Source: Jeotgalibacillus sp. ET6 (GTDB taxonomy: Bacteria; Bacillota; Bacilli; Bacillales; Jeotgalibacillaceae). From it: a stretch of 64,000 bases of DNA. The stretch's first letter is position 1. Each line of letters opens with the position of its first letter. The translations under genes and the position numbers were made by a program. Shown here one piece after another: positions 50,114-58,566 of this stretch. The notes below the pieces were generated by a model. It made no database searches and was not told the DNA's origin. It saw only the letters and a list, made by a program, of their open reading frames with translations. The stretch covers positions 24,852 to 88,851 of the forward strand of contig NZ_JARUIU010000012.1 of NCBI RefSeq assembly GCF_029667115.1. Reading direction: 5' to 3'.

Positions 50114-51892
50114 TTGAAAGAAGCTTTGCCTGTTAGTAATCCAAAAATCAAAGAGACATTTATATGGGTTTTAAAATTTATCACACCCTATAAATGGACC
50201 TTCTTATTAATTGTACTGAGTGGAATATTCATATCAGTTGTAGAATTAATGGTTCCGAAGTTTATCCAATACTTTATTGATGAAATAGTTTACTCCGGAA
50301 GGTCAGAGGTTTTTTGGTGGTTATTCAGTTTATTGGCTTCATTTATTTTTGCAATGGTAGTGGTTCTCGCTTTTCAGAATTATCTTCAAAGAAACTTTCA
50401 AGAAAAAGTGTGCCGCGACATACAAGTGGGTGCTTTATCTAAAATTCATGACCTAGGCATGTCCTATTTGGATCGTATACCCATAGGTCAGACACTAAGT
50501 TTATTGAATACGGAAATATATACTGCTCAAAAAATTTACAACACCCACATTCCCAATCTATTAAGAGATGGGATCTTTTCAATTGTTTCATTAATAATAA
50601 TGATTAGTATGGATTACCGTCTGACATTAACGATAGTACCTTGTTTAGCTCTATATTACTTAATTGGACCGTACTTCGAGAAAAAAGCCGAAAAGAAAAG
50701 TGCTGATATGACTGAAAGTAACGTCCAATACAATCAGATGGTTTATGAAAGTATATCTTCAATACCTGAATTGAAAGCAAGTGGAACTGAAAAATGGAAT
50801 TACGATAACGTAATGACCAAATTAATTACACATAATAAGGACATGGTAGACGCATATTTATATGCTTTTGCTAGAGGTAGCATTAGAAGGATTACATATT
50901 ACATTGGGGCTGTTGTATTTTTTGTTTACGGGTCATTTTTAGTGATTGAAGGCCAGTTAAGTGTGGGAATGTTTGTTGCGTTTTTATTTTATTATTTTAC
51001 GACCATGCATAAGTTAACCTCCGTTATTACCAATGTAACCGAACTCAAAATAAAAATGTATCAGGTTGAAAGGATTTATACTCTCTTTCATCAAGAGCCT
51101 CTGATTGTGGAAGCGAAGAATCCTATCATGCTTACTGAACAGAATTTTAAGATTGAATTTAAAAGCGTTAGTTTCTCTTATAATTCTAAGCGAAACGTAT
51201 TAAAAGATATTAATTTAGATATTAATAAGGGTGAGAAAATCGCTTTAGTCGGCCATAGCGGAAGTGGAAAGTCGACACTAATCAAGCTCTTAGGAAGGTT
51301 TTACGATCCAACTCAAGGAAATATCTATATGCAAGGGCTGCCTTTAAAGGAGATTTCATTAGATAGCTTGAGAGAACATATAGGTTTTGTTTTTCAGGAA
51401 ACCTATTTGTTTGGAATAAGCATTTTAGAAAACATCAAAGTCGGTAATCCTAGAGCTTCAGAAACTGAAGTGATTAACGCAGCAAAGCAAGCATATGCTC
51501 ATGATTTCATTATGAGCCTGCCACAAGGTTACGATACTATTCTCGGAGATCGGGGAGAGGGCTTGTCTGGCGGTCAAAAACAAAGAATTGCCATAGCAAA
51601 ATTATTATTAAAAAATCCTTCTATCATTGTTTTAGACGAAGCAACTTCAGCTTTAGATAATTCAAGTAGTGAGCATGTGACAAAAGCGTTTGAAAGATTA
51701 TTCAAAGGAAGAAGTGTCGTAGCAATCGCACACAGAATTTCAACTATAGCTGATTATGACAGAATTCTAGTATTTGAAAAAGGTGAAATAGTACAAAGCG
51801 GGTCTTATGATGAGCTGATTCATACAAATGGACTCTTTAATCAGATTGTAAATGGCAGCGATTACAAATCAAGTGAGATAGGAGTCCATTAA
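50114..51892 (+). CDS. ABC exporter half-transporter (first of a pair)
   Basis: A 592-residue type IV ABC exporter. Six transmembrane helices (about 20-320) are followed by the nucleotide domain: Walker A GHSGSGKST, Q-loop VFQETYLFG, signature LSGGQKQR, Walker B IIVLDEATSALD, switch AHRIST. TTG start at 50114 with GGGAGG 6 nt before it; the frame's earlier TTG overlaps that site. The next gene starts immediately after its stop, so the pair forms a heterodimer. Substrate unknown: multidrug, peptide or lipid are all possible. It is one of the few plus-strand genes in the array. Confidence 0.88.
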   Translation: MKEALPVSNPKIKETFIWVLKFITPYKWTFLLIVLSGIFISVVELMVPKFIQYFIDEIVYSGRSEVFWWLFSLLASFIFAMVVVLAFQNYLQRNFQEKVCRDIQVGALSKIHDLGMSYLDRIPIGQTLSLLNTEIYTAQKIYNTHIPNLLRDGIFSIVSLIIMISMDYRLTLTIVPCLALYYLIGPYFEKKAEKKSADMTESNVQYNQMVYESISSIPELKASGTEKWNYDNVMTKLITHNKDMVDAYLYAFARGSIRRITYYIGAVVFFVYGSFLVIEGQLSVGMFVAFLFYYFTTMHKLTSVITNVTELKIKMYQVERIYTLFHQEPLIVEAKNPIMLTEQNFKIEFKSVSFSYNSKRNVLKDINLDINKGEKIALVGHSGSGKSTLIKLLGRFYDPTQGNIYMQGLPLKEISLDSLREHIGFVFQETYLFGISILENIKVGNPRASETEVINAAKQAYAHDFIMSLPQGYDTILGDRGEGLSGGQKQRIAIAKLLLKNPSIIVLDEATSALDNSSSEHVTKAFERLFKGRSVVAIAHRISTIADYDRILVFEKGEIVQSGSYDELIHTNGLFNQIVNGSDYKSSEIGVH

Positions 51893-53605
51893 ATGGTTTA
51901 TTGGATCTGGAAATATGTATCAAAATCTAAAGGGTTATTTGTAATAACCTTATTCTTACTTCTAGTTGAAACATTAGCCTTGTTATCAACAATTGGCTTA
52001 CAACAAAGAATTATTGATGAGGTATTTATAAACGGCCAGCATGAGCTGTTATGGGAGATCATTTTGTTATTCATATTGGCGTTTGTTTTATACTCCACTT
52101 TATTTACACTGGTTCCCTATTTTATATTTAAAAACACAGACTATGTCAGAAGAAATTTAACATCAGATTTATTAAAATACATTCACTCAATTCCTTTATT
52201 TGAATTTAAAAGAAATAAACATACCAACCTTGTGTACAACTTTACAAATGATATAGGGAAAGTGGCATATATTTTTACCGACTTAATTCCAAGAGGTTTT
52301 CAACAGATTTTCAGCGTATTCATTCTATTTATAATAATTGGAGTCAACAGTCCATTATTACTTATAGCAACCATTTTCTTCAGTATAATTTATTTTTTAT
52401 TGGGCAGGTATTTCGGCCCTAAAAGAAAAGCGTTAAACAAAGACATACAACATAATAAATCTAACATGCTAAATATAATGGAGGAAAACATATCTGGAAC
52501 AAAAGAGATTATATCTTTTAATAGAAAAAACTGGGCTATGGACCGTTTTAATAATCATTTTAAAAATTATTTTTCATCTGTCATGGTTGAAGGGAAAATG
52601 GAAAACAAAAATATTATCTCTAGTGAGCCAATAAGATGGGGAGCCATTTTGTTAACGTTGAGCTATGGTATTTATCTAGTTAACCAGGGGTCAATGTCAG
52701 TTGGAACATTTGTTGTTATTTTTCAATTTACAACAATGTTAATGGATTCTTTGCAGAGAACGTTTTATTTCTTCATTGACTTTTCGGGAAATTCAGCATC
52801 AATAGAGAGATTAAAAGATGAAATAGGAGATATTGAAGAGTCCAAAAATGAATTTAACTTCAATGATTCTATTCGGTCTATAGAATTTAAAAACATTACA
52901 TTTGGATATGGAAGAACAATATTTAATAACTTCACTTGTACTATTCCCGTAGGGAGCAAAGTTGCTTTTGTCGGAAAGAGTGGCAGTGGAAAGTCTACAC
53001 TCATTCAATTATTAGTTAAGTTTGTACAAAGTGACAAAGGAGAAATTCTAATTAATGGTGTTGATTTAAATCAAATACCTAAGGATGTTCTAGCAAAGAA
53101 AATGTCTGTTGTTTTTCAAGAGCCCTATTTCTTTCATGAAACCATAAAATATAATTTGCTGTTCGGAAGAGAGGGCTACAACCATAATGATTTAGTCGCA
53201 GCATGTACGATTGCCGGAATTCATAAGGACATACTTGAGCTGCCCGATCAGTACGATACAATATTGACAGAGAGAGGGTACAATTTGTCTGGCGGCCAAA
53301 GACAAAGGCTCGCCATTGCTAGGGCGATACTGACCGATCCAGATGTATTGTTTTTAGATGAATCTACATCTGCATTAGATTTGGAAACAGAGAGAGAACT
53401 TCAAGAAAGTATTGATGGTATCAGGTTAGGTAAAACAACAATTATTATTGCGCATAGGCTTTCTACTATAATAAACGCTGATAAAATTTTTGTATTGGAT
53501 GAAGGAACTATTGTGGGTCAAGGAACTCATTATGAGTTATTAAGGACTAATTCAAAATATAAAGAATTAATAGGAACAGATATCAGGGAAATAACGAATA
53601 TTTAA
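51893..53605 (+). CDS. ABC exporter half-transporter (second of a pair)
   Basis: A 570-residue partner with the same layout: membrane domain about 1-310, Walker A GKSGSGKST, signature YNLSGGQRQR, Walker B VLFLDESTSALD and switch AHRLST. Both ATP sites keep the catalytic glutamate and signature, unlike many heterodimers with one dead site. Its ATG follows the previous TAA with no gap, and GGAG lies 9 nt upstream inside the first gene. A strong terminator follows. No peptide precursor, maturase or regulator is beside it. Confidence 0.88.
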   Translation: MVYWIWKYVSKSKGLFVITLFLLLVETLALLSTIGLQQRIIDEVFINGQHELLWEIILLFILAFVLYSTLFTLVPYFIFKNTDYVRRNLTSDLLKYIHSIPLFEFKRNKHTNLVYNFTNDIGKVAYIFTDLIPRGFQQIFSVFILFIIIGVNSPLLLIATIFFSIIYFLLGRYFGPKRKALNKDIQHNKSNMLNIMEENISGTKEIISFNRKNWAMDRFNNHFKNYFSSVMVEGKMENKNIISSEPIRWGAILLTLSYGIYLVNQGSMSVGTFVVIFQFTTMLMDSLQRTFYFFIDFSGNSASIERLKDEIGDIEESKNEFNFNDSIRSIEFKNITFGYGRTIFNNFTCTIPVGSKVAFVGKSGSGKSTLIQLLVKFVQSDKGEILINGVDLNQIPKDVLAKKMSVVFQEPYFFHETIKYNLLFGREGYNHNDLVAACTIAGIHKDILELPDQYDTILTERGYNLSGGQRQRLAIARAILTDPDVLFLDESTSALDLETERELQESIDGIRLGKTTIIIAHRLSTIINADKIFVLDEGTIVGQGTHYELLRTNSKYKELIGTDIREITNI

Positions 53606-53632
53606 AATAACTTTCAATACTTATAAAGTTTT

Positions 53633-53673
53633 AAAACACCTCCTTATTAAGAACATCAAAGGAGGTGTTTTTT
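53633..53673 (+). terminator. Intrinsic terminator of the ABC exporter pair
   Basis: AAACACCTCCTT pairs with AAGGAGGTGTTT, followed by a T run. Confidence 0.85.
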
Positions 53674-53795
53674 TATTGTTCAAATCATTTTTCATCATGA
53701 ACTTGTTCAATCTCCCTCACAACGACATCATATGTAGAATTAAAATAAAGGTTGATTATCAGAACCTGAATAACCCACATTTTACAGAAAATAAT

Positions 53796-53836
53796 AAGAA
53801 TCCATTTTGAAAAAAGATCGATCAAAATGGATTCTT
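53796..53836. terminator. Hairpin between convergent genes
   Basis: AAGAATCCATTTTGA and TCAAAATGGATTCTT are perfect 15-bp arms. It likely ends the minus-strand gene at 53916. The rest of 53,606-53,890 holds nothing else. Confidence 0.65.
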
Positions 53837-53890
53837 ACCCAAAAGATTTAAGTTTTATTTATAAAAAGATTTGTTATTTCGAGAAGCGAA

Positions 53891-53921
53891 TACTTAACTA
53901 AAGCTACCAGTTAGTTTAATA
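53891..53921. repeat. Cassette-end site S7, short form
   Basis: CTTAACTAA, AGCTACCA, GTTAGTTTAA. It overlaps the last codons and stop of the 298-residue gene. Confidence 0.55.
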
Positions 53922-54812
53922 ACAAGTGGCGTTTTTACGATAAACCTTCATCTCATATTCGCACCATTCTTCTTTTAACTTATTCAAATGGGTTACCTTC
54001 CAGGGGTTGAAGAAAGTTTGTCCATTTTTATTAAAGAAGAGGTTATTGTCAATATGGTAAGACGCGTGCTGAATGACTTCTTCATCATTGACCCAGGTAA
54101 TAACGTCTCCTTTTTTTATTTCATCGTTTATTGGTAAAAAATTTGCTCTTTCCAAACCAATCATAAATGTATTAGCGTGAACCCACTCTCCAATTATCCA
54201 CTCTTGTCCCGTAACAGCAAATAAAGTGGCGGATAAACAATTACTTCCCGCCTCTGTTGGAAATTTATTAGCATACTTTTTTATGTGTGCAGGAGTCTGT
54301 TCTGGAATATCAAAATTGGTCCAGCTATCCCATAGTTGAGCATACTCTTTTATTGCACTCTCTTTGATTTTATAGGGAAGTTTCGTCCAAATATTCTGTT
54401 GTATGATAAAGAACTTGTCCATTTTCTCCTCAACAATGTACTCCTCAGGAAGTGAGCTTGTAGAAGAAAATAATGACACGGGAAAGATTAAACCTCTTTC
54501 CATTTTATATTGGATGTTAAGTACTTCCCGCTTCCTTTGCTCAGGCAGGTTTGTTATCCAATCAGGTTGTGCCACAATAACTAACTTAGCCTCATCTGAA
54601 ATGTGCCAATACAGATAACTATTGACCATTTGTATTTCCTTATAGGCTGAATGGTTGAAAAATTCTTCTCTTGGAACAATTAAGACTTCCCTTAAGTACT
54701 CTGATAACTTTTTTAAATCTTCTTCTTCTATGAAAAATAAGTCTTTTTGGGGGACAAAATGTTCAATCCACTTCATAACCTGTTCTTTTGATGGTTCCAT
54801 TTTAAATGTCAT
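53916..54812 (-). CDS. Hypothetical protein with NlpC/P60-like C-terminal part (cassette)
   Basis: A 298-residue soluble protein with no signal peptide. The N-terminal half (1-170) is helical and unrecognised. The C-terminal part has GSNCLSATLFAVTG, later KKGDVITWVND and QHASYHIDNNLFFNKNG, the Cys...GD...His arrangement of NlpC/P60 papain-like enzymes; residues needed for catalysis (Cys, His) are present. A cytoplasmic cysteine hydrolase or acyltransferase is possible. GATGGGGT precedes the ATG. I do not know a characterised homologue. Confidence 0.65.
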   Translation of the reverse strand: MTFKMEPSKEQVMKWIEHFVPQKDLFFIEEEDLKKLSEYLREVLIVPREEFFNHSAYKEIQMVNSYLYWHISDEAKLVIVAQPDWITNLPEQRKREVLNIQYKMERGLIFPVSLFSSTSSLPEEYIVEEKMDKFFIIQQNIWTKLPYKIKESAIKEYAQLWDSWTNFDIPEQTPAHIKKYANKFPTEAGSNCLSATLFAVTGQEWIIGEWVHANTFMIGLERANFLPINDEIKKGDVITWVNDEEVIQHASYHIDNNLFFNKNGQTFFNPWKVTHLNKLKEEWCEYEMKVYRKNATCY

Positions 54813-54850
54813 CTTTACCCCATCTTTCTTTCAACTCTTTTTTCTTCTTA

Positions 54851-54925
54851 AACAGTACTGCTTATTAACTTTAACAATGACGGCTGCATATTCAGCAATC
54901 GTCACCGTCAATGTTAGTTAGGCAT
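54851..54925 (-). repeat. Cassette-end site S8 (diverged)
   Basis: Plus-strand hairpin GACGGCTGC/GCAATCGTC around ATATTCA, then ACCGTCAATGTTAGTT. It overlaps the 3' end of the 77-residue gene. Confidence 0.5.
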
Positions 54926-55125
54926 TTCTCTTCGTCTATGACTACACTAAATGAAATATTAAGTTTATCCCAAACCCAAGCCTGAAAAACCTTATCAATT
55001 TTTAGCTTTAAAGTATTGTCATCTATGTCTGCATCAATACCTAACTCTTCAAGAGTAAATGTTTCTGTCGCCTCTGTACCTTCATAACTTGAACTATTAA
55101 AAGAAAAAGTGACTCTTTTCCTCAT
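54892..55125 (-). CDS. Small acidic hypothetical protein (cassette)
   Basis: A 77-residue protein, MRKRVTFSFNSSSYEGTEAT then FTLEELGIDADIDDNTLK and a tryptophan-rich VFQAWVWDKLNISFSV. It resembles small beta/alpha proteins found on phages and plasmids; no function is known to me. GGGGG lies 6 nt before the ATG. The last codons are formed by site S8. Confidence 0.6.
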   Translation of the reverse strand: MRKRVTFSFNSSSYEGTEATETFTLEELGIDADIDDNTLKLKIDKVFQAWVWDKLNISFSVVIDEEKCLTNIDGDDC

Positions 55126-55187
55126 TTGTATCCCCCATTATTATCGCTATATTACTCAAATTAACCATTTATATTTTTCTCTCTTAC

Positions 55188-55259
55188 TCCACTAATCTGC
55201 CCTTTAGTGAAAAAGCGACTGCTCTTATTGAACAATCGCTACCTGTTAGTAGTTGAATA
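55188..55259 (-). repeat. Cassette-end site S9
   Basis: Plus-strand order: CTCCACTAAT, CTGCCC, TTTAGTGAAA, hairpin GCGACTG/CAATCGC, ACCTGTTAGT, AGTTGAATAA. It lies 16 nt after the histidine phosphatase stop. Confidence 0.8.
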
Positions 55260-55275
55260 ATAAAAATAGATTTTA

Positions 55276-55860
55276 TTAATTAACGCTAATATTTACACCC
55301 CAAAGTCTTTGTACATTCACTAATTCCTGTTCAATAAATTCCATTCTATAAATATCAGGTTTTGATGTGCCATGTAAAAAATCTAAATCATAAGTGCTAT
55401 CGAAATAACCCATCATTAAGGCCATAACAGCCCCATGAGTACCTATCACTATTTTTTTATCTCTATAAGTTTCTAATAGTTCTCTTAAGACCTTTATAGC
55501 TCTTTTTTGACAATCAGCATTTGATTCTCCCCCTTCTAACGAGAAACTTGGTTCAGAAAATGACTTCTCCAAAAGTGGGACCAGTTCTTCATCTGATACT
55601 CGATTGTTTCCAGAAGAGAATATTCTCTCTTTTAAATTTTCAAAAACCAAAACTTCCTCCCCTTTTTGTTGAGCAAGCTGTTCTACAGTGAAAATTGAGC
55701 GTATGTATGGACTTGAAACAACTACATCAATTTCTTTATCCTTCAAAATGTCAGTCACTCGTTTAGCATCTAAATTACCTTTTTCGGTTAATCCCCTGGC
55801 TTTTTCATTTCCTTCTTTTGGCGATTCACCGTGTCTCACCATATAAACAAAGGTACTCAT
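55276..55860 (-). CDS. Histidine phosphatase (phosphoglycerate mutase-like) protein (cassette)
   Basis: A 194-residue protein with the catalytic RHG motif in YMVRHGESPKEG, the second arginine in SSPYIRSIFT, the acid in the EGGES region and the second histidine in VIGTHGAVMA. It is a branch-2-like small phosphatase; substrate unknown. AGGGATAAAAACT lies before 55860, and the frame continuing up to 55956 runs through site S10, so this start is preferred. Confidence 0.85.
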   Translation of the reverse strand: MSTFVYMVRHGESPKEGNEKARGLTEKGNLDAKRVTDILKDKEIDVVVSSPYIRSIFTVEQLAQQKGEEVLVFENLKERIFSSGNNRVSDEELVPLLEKSFSEPSFSLEGGESNADCQKRAIKVLRELLETYRDKKIVIGTHGAVMALMMGYFDSTYDLDFLHGTSKPDIYRMEFIEQELVNVQRLWGVNISVN

Positions 55861-55911
55861 AGTTTTTATCCCTCCAATATCCTTCTCTTTATATCCCTCC
55901 CCGGTTTGTTC

Positions 55912-55976
55912 AATAAGGACTTCAATAAAAAAGGCGGTTAATCCTTCTTGGATCAACGCTCCCGTTAGTTGAAGCG
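55912..55976 (-). repeat. Cassette-end site S10
   Basis: Plus-strand hairpin GGCGGTTAATCC/GGATCAACGCT around TTCTT, then CCCGTTAGTTGAAG. It lies 86 nt after the DUF3951 gene stop, farther than the other sites. The linker between is AT-rich and empty. Confidence 0.7.
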
Positions 55977-56062
55977 AATATTTTCACGATCCGTCTTGCT
56001 TAACAATTTCTTTATTATCTTAAAATTGAAGAATACTTCTTAAAAATAATCTTAAAAACTCC

Positions 56063-56281
56063 CTACCTTTCCTTCTTATCTCCTTCTTTTATTTCTTCTG
56101 CTTGTTCATCCTCTTTACGCTCTTCGTGGAATTCGTTGTGATCCTGTCCAGCAATATAGTCAAATGGAGTATAAAAGTTGGTTGGGGTTTCCTTTCTAAT
56201 AAACATTTTAAATGCAACTGTTAAAACAACAATACAAATGAATAGTACTAGAGCAGACATCAATGCAATAGAAATATACAT
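56063..56281 (-). CDS. DUF3951-like small membrane protein (cassette)
   Basis: A 72-residue protein: one N-terminal transmembrane helix (LMSALVLFICIVVLTVAF), then KMFIRKETPTNFYTPFDYIA, GQDHNEFHEE and a highly charged tail. The TP.N.YTPFD..G motif is that of DUF3951, a family known mostly from Bacillaceae with no known function. AGGAGG 9 nt before 56281 decides the start over longer frames. Confidence 0.75.
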   Translation of the reverse strand: MYISIALMSALVLFICIVVLTVAFKMFIRKETPTNFYTPFDYIAGQDHNEFHEERKEDEQAEEIKEGDKKER

Positions 56282-56389
56282 TCCAAAGCCTCCTAAAACC
56301 ATTTGATTTATGGAACACGTATTAAATTTCCCTCTAATTGAAGTTATTGAAGGCAATAAATCAGTACAGAACTCTTTGTAACGATGTGG

Positions 56390-56443
56390 ATAAAGAAAAA
56401 AGCACTCCTTTTTGAAGTAATAGTAATGCACCCGTTAGTGAAT
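56390..56443 (-). repeat. Cassette-end site S11
   Basis: Plus-strand order: AAAAAAGCACTCC, a loop, AATGCACCC, GTTAGTGAA. It abuts the stop codon of the GNAT gene. Confidence 0.65.
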
Positions 56444-56932
56444 TTATATTTTGAATATTTGAATTAAACACGGCTCATCATCGATTAGGTCACATCTTTC
56501 TTCGCATTGAATATTTAGTTCAGTGTAAAGCTTTTTCCAAAAACAAACCGCTGATTTGTTCTCGATTAGCTCAATTACAAAATACCTTCCACGCTTCTCT
56601 TGAAATAATTTTTCAATGGCTTGCCTCCCTATTCCTTTACCTTTGTATTTATTTAATAGAAAAATGTCATTTACTCCATAGTCATTCTCCTTTTTTAAAA
56701 AAGGACGCTCCAATAGTAATATAAAACCTATAATGTTATCGTCTATTTTTATAAAATACGGGGATAACCCATCTACTTTCCAGAACTTGTCCAAGCTTTC
56801 GTATTCAAAGGAACCATCTGCTCCAATGTCAATCGTAGAAGTGAATTTTGATAGGTCATGAAGATACAGAGAGTAAAGATTTCTTAATAAAAACTTTTCT
56901 GATTCCAAAACTTCTATAAGTGTAACAGCCAT
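56444..56932 (-). CDS. GNAT acetyltransferase (cassette)
   Basis: A 162-residue protein with a GNAT core: IDDNIIGFILLL, NDIFLLNKYKGKGIGRQAIE (acetyl-CoA pyrophosphate loop, Q/RxxGxG/A form) and IELIENKSAVCFWKKLY. The acceptor is unknown; small amines, antibiotics or protein N-termini are all possible. GAAGAAGGG precedes the ATG at 56932. The longer frame to 56980 runs into site S12. Confidence 0.8.
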   Translation of the reverse strand: MAVTLIEVLESEKFLLRNLYSLYLHDLSKFTSTIDIGADGSFEYESLDKFWKVDGLSPYFIKIDDNIIGFILLLERPFLKKENDYGVNDIFLLNKYKGKGIGRQAIEKLFQEKRGRYFVIELIENKSAVCFWKKLYTELNIQCEERCDLIDDEPCLIQIFKI

Positions 56933-56971
56933 ATTTCGAACCCTTCTTCCAACCTTTTTTATAATTAATCT

Positions 56972-57047
56972 GTTGAACAATCCTGCCCGTTATCGAAAAA
57001 AGCAGCGACTCTTGTTGAGCAATCGCTCACCGTTAGTTGAACAAGGA
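56972..57047 (-). repeat. Cassette-end site S12
   Basis: Plus-strand order: TTGAACAATC, CTGCCC, GTTATCGAAA, hairpin GCGACTC/GAGCAATCGC, ACCGTTAGTTGAACAA. Outer ends TTGAACAA-type are inverted. It lies 2 nt from the APH gene stop. Confidence 0.82.
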
Positions 57048-57049
57048 AT

Positions 57050-57925
57050 TTATCTATAATCTTTAATTCCATCTTCAAAAGCCTGTTTGTCGTCATTTTC
57101 CACTCCGTGCAATGCTTCTTGTAAAGCGAATGTACTTTTATAAAATTTAACTCGTTCTGATATTTCATCACCGTTAGGATATAGATTAATACACATATCA
57201 AAAAATTCTTCACCATAGCTGGAGAGTATCCCGGCGAAATCATACGCAGGGTCTCCTAATCCAGAACCACCAAAATCAATAATCCCTGATATTCTGCTTG
57301 TTTCTGGATTCCATAAGATATTAGAAGCTCCGAAATCTCCATGTATAAGGGTAATATCTAAATTTGAAAAAGCTTTCCCATTTAGGATCTTTTCAAAAGA
57401 GTGTGAGATTTCTTCTTGAGCATTTTTTCTAATATAGGAAAATAGTTCACCTTTAATCTTCTTATGTAAGTTATACATTTCTTCTCGTGGATTGCGAGTC
57501 TTTAAATGCAAATCTTTACTTGCTTGGTCCCCTGTTATAGAGTGAAGTTCTTTAAGAAATGATACAAGTTGCGCTGCTAATACAGTAACTAATTCACCAC
57601 TCTTAACGCTATCTAAACTTTCTTTCCATAAGGGGACTCCATCTATTAGATTATAGCCAGTAAAAACCTTACCTGGTTCTAAATCTACAATAGAATGATA
57701 AAGAGGAATTGGAACAGGAGTAGAGACGGTATCTTTAATATAGTTCAAAATTTCTGTTTCTCTTTTTAATTGAATTATTCCATTTTTATATTTCGGAAAT
57801 CTAAAAACCAATGAATTGTTTACAATTAATACATCATTATTCTGTCCAATTTCATTAACATAATAGTCTTCGATGGGCAGATCAGAATAAACCGATTGAA
57901 TGCTTCTTATAAGATTATTCTTCAT
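57050..57925 (-). CDS. Aminoglycoside phosphotransferase-family kinase (cassette)
   Basis: A 291-residue APH/choline kinase-fold protein. The catalytic loop is LIHGDFGASNILWNP and the metal-binding motif is IIDFGGSGLGDPAYDFAGIL. The N-terminal lobe has DVLIVNNSLVFRFPK and a TPVPIPLY segment, as in APH(2'')-like enzymes. It could phosphorylate an aminoglycoside or another small molecule; resistance cannot be assumed. AAAGGAG lies before the ATG. Site S13 lies upstream and S12 follows the stop, so it is a complete single-gene unit. Confidence 0.82.
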   Translation of the reverse strand: MKNNLIRSIQSVYSDLPIEDYYVNEIGQNNDVLIVNNSLVFRFPKYKNGIIQLKRETEILNYIKDTVSTPVPIPLYHSIVDLEPGKVFTGYNLIDGVPLWKESLDSVKSGELVTVLAAQLVSFLKELHSITGDQASKDLHLKTRNPREEMYNLHKKIKGELFSYIRKNAQEEISHSFEKILNGKAFSNLDITLIHGDFGASNILWNPETSRISGIIDFGGSGLGDPAYDFAGILSSYGEEFFDMCINLYPNGDEISERVKFYKSTFALQEALHGVENDDKQAFEDGIKDYR

Positions 57926-57958
57926 TTAGTAATACTCCTTTTTTATTAATTTCTTATT

Positions 57959-58026
57959 GCATTAAAACCTGCCCTTTAGTGAAAAAGCGACTGCTCTTAC
58001 TGAACAATCGCACCCGTTAGTTAAAG
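57959..58026 (-). repeat. Cassette-end site S13
   Basis: Plus-strand order: GCATTAAAAC, CTGCCC, TTTAGTGAAA, hairpin GCGACTG/CAATCGC, then CACCC, GTTAGTTAAAG. It lies 5 nt from the HIT gene stop. Confidence 0.82.
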
Positions 58027-58031
58027 AAGAA

Positions 58032-58457
58032 TTAAAGTATACTTTTAATAACCTCTTCTAATTTATCTCTTGTGTCTAACAATATATGTTTTATACTTTC
58101 ATTGTTTAAAGGAGCTTCTAAATAGAAATTAGCAAACGACTGATGCTTGTATCTTGGTACAACGTGCATATGAAAATGCGATAATTCACTAAACATTCCA
58201 CCATTTTGACAGATGGTTATCCCATCTGGTTTATATAGTACCTTTATAGCTTTTGAAAGTAACCTTGATGCCTGTATGACAGCGTTTGCGGTATGTGCAT
58301 CCAGTTCATCAACATCTTCAAAATGCTCCTTTGGCAGTATCATAACGTGCCCTTCGTTAAATGGGTCGTGATCTAAAATGCAACAAACAAAATCGTTCTC
58401 GTAGACTACATTCACAGGTGCCATTTTATTAGCTAAACTACACCCTAAACATTTCAC
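58032..58457 (-). CDS. HIT-family protein (cassette)
   Basis: A 141-residue histidine-triad protein with HFHMHVVPR near residue 95, and a CLGC N-terminus like the zinc-binding pair of Hint/Fhit relatives. The family hydrolyses AMP- or adenylyl-linked compounds. ILPKEHFEDVDELD is typical of Bacillus HIT proteins. GTG start with GAGGTGAT 3 nt upstream. A promoter was not found in the 47 nt between S14 and the start. Confidence 0.85.
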   Translation of the reverse strand: MKCLGCSLANKMAPVNVVYENDFVCCILDHDPFNEGHVMILPKEHFEDVDELDAHTANAVIQASRLLSKAIKVLYKPDGITICQNGGMFSELSHFHMHVVPRYKHQSFANFYLEAPLNNESIKHILLDTRDKLEEVIKSIL

Positions 58458-58504
58458 ATTATCACCTCTTTATTGTATTTCTTTTAATACAAGGAATTTC
58501 TTTC

Positions 58505-58562
58505 TTATACTAACCTGCCCCTTTAGCACAAGAAGCGACCAATCGCACCCTTTACTTGAAAG
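58505..58562 (-). repeat. Cassette-end site S14
   Basis: Plus-strand order: ATACTAAC, CTGCCCC, TTTAGCACAA, a shortened hairpin (GCGACCAATCGC), ACCC, TTTACTTGAAAG. It lies 4 nt from the nucleotidyltransferase stop. Confidence 0.75.
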
Positions 58563-58566
58563 ATGC

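Noticed and set aside
50114..53605. Lantibiotic or bacteriocin export locus
   Set aside because: No precursor peptide, modification enzyme or immunity gene is visible beside the ABC pair.
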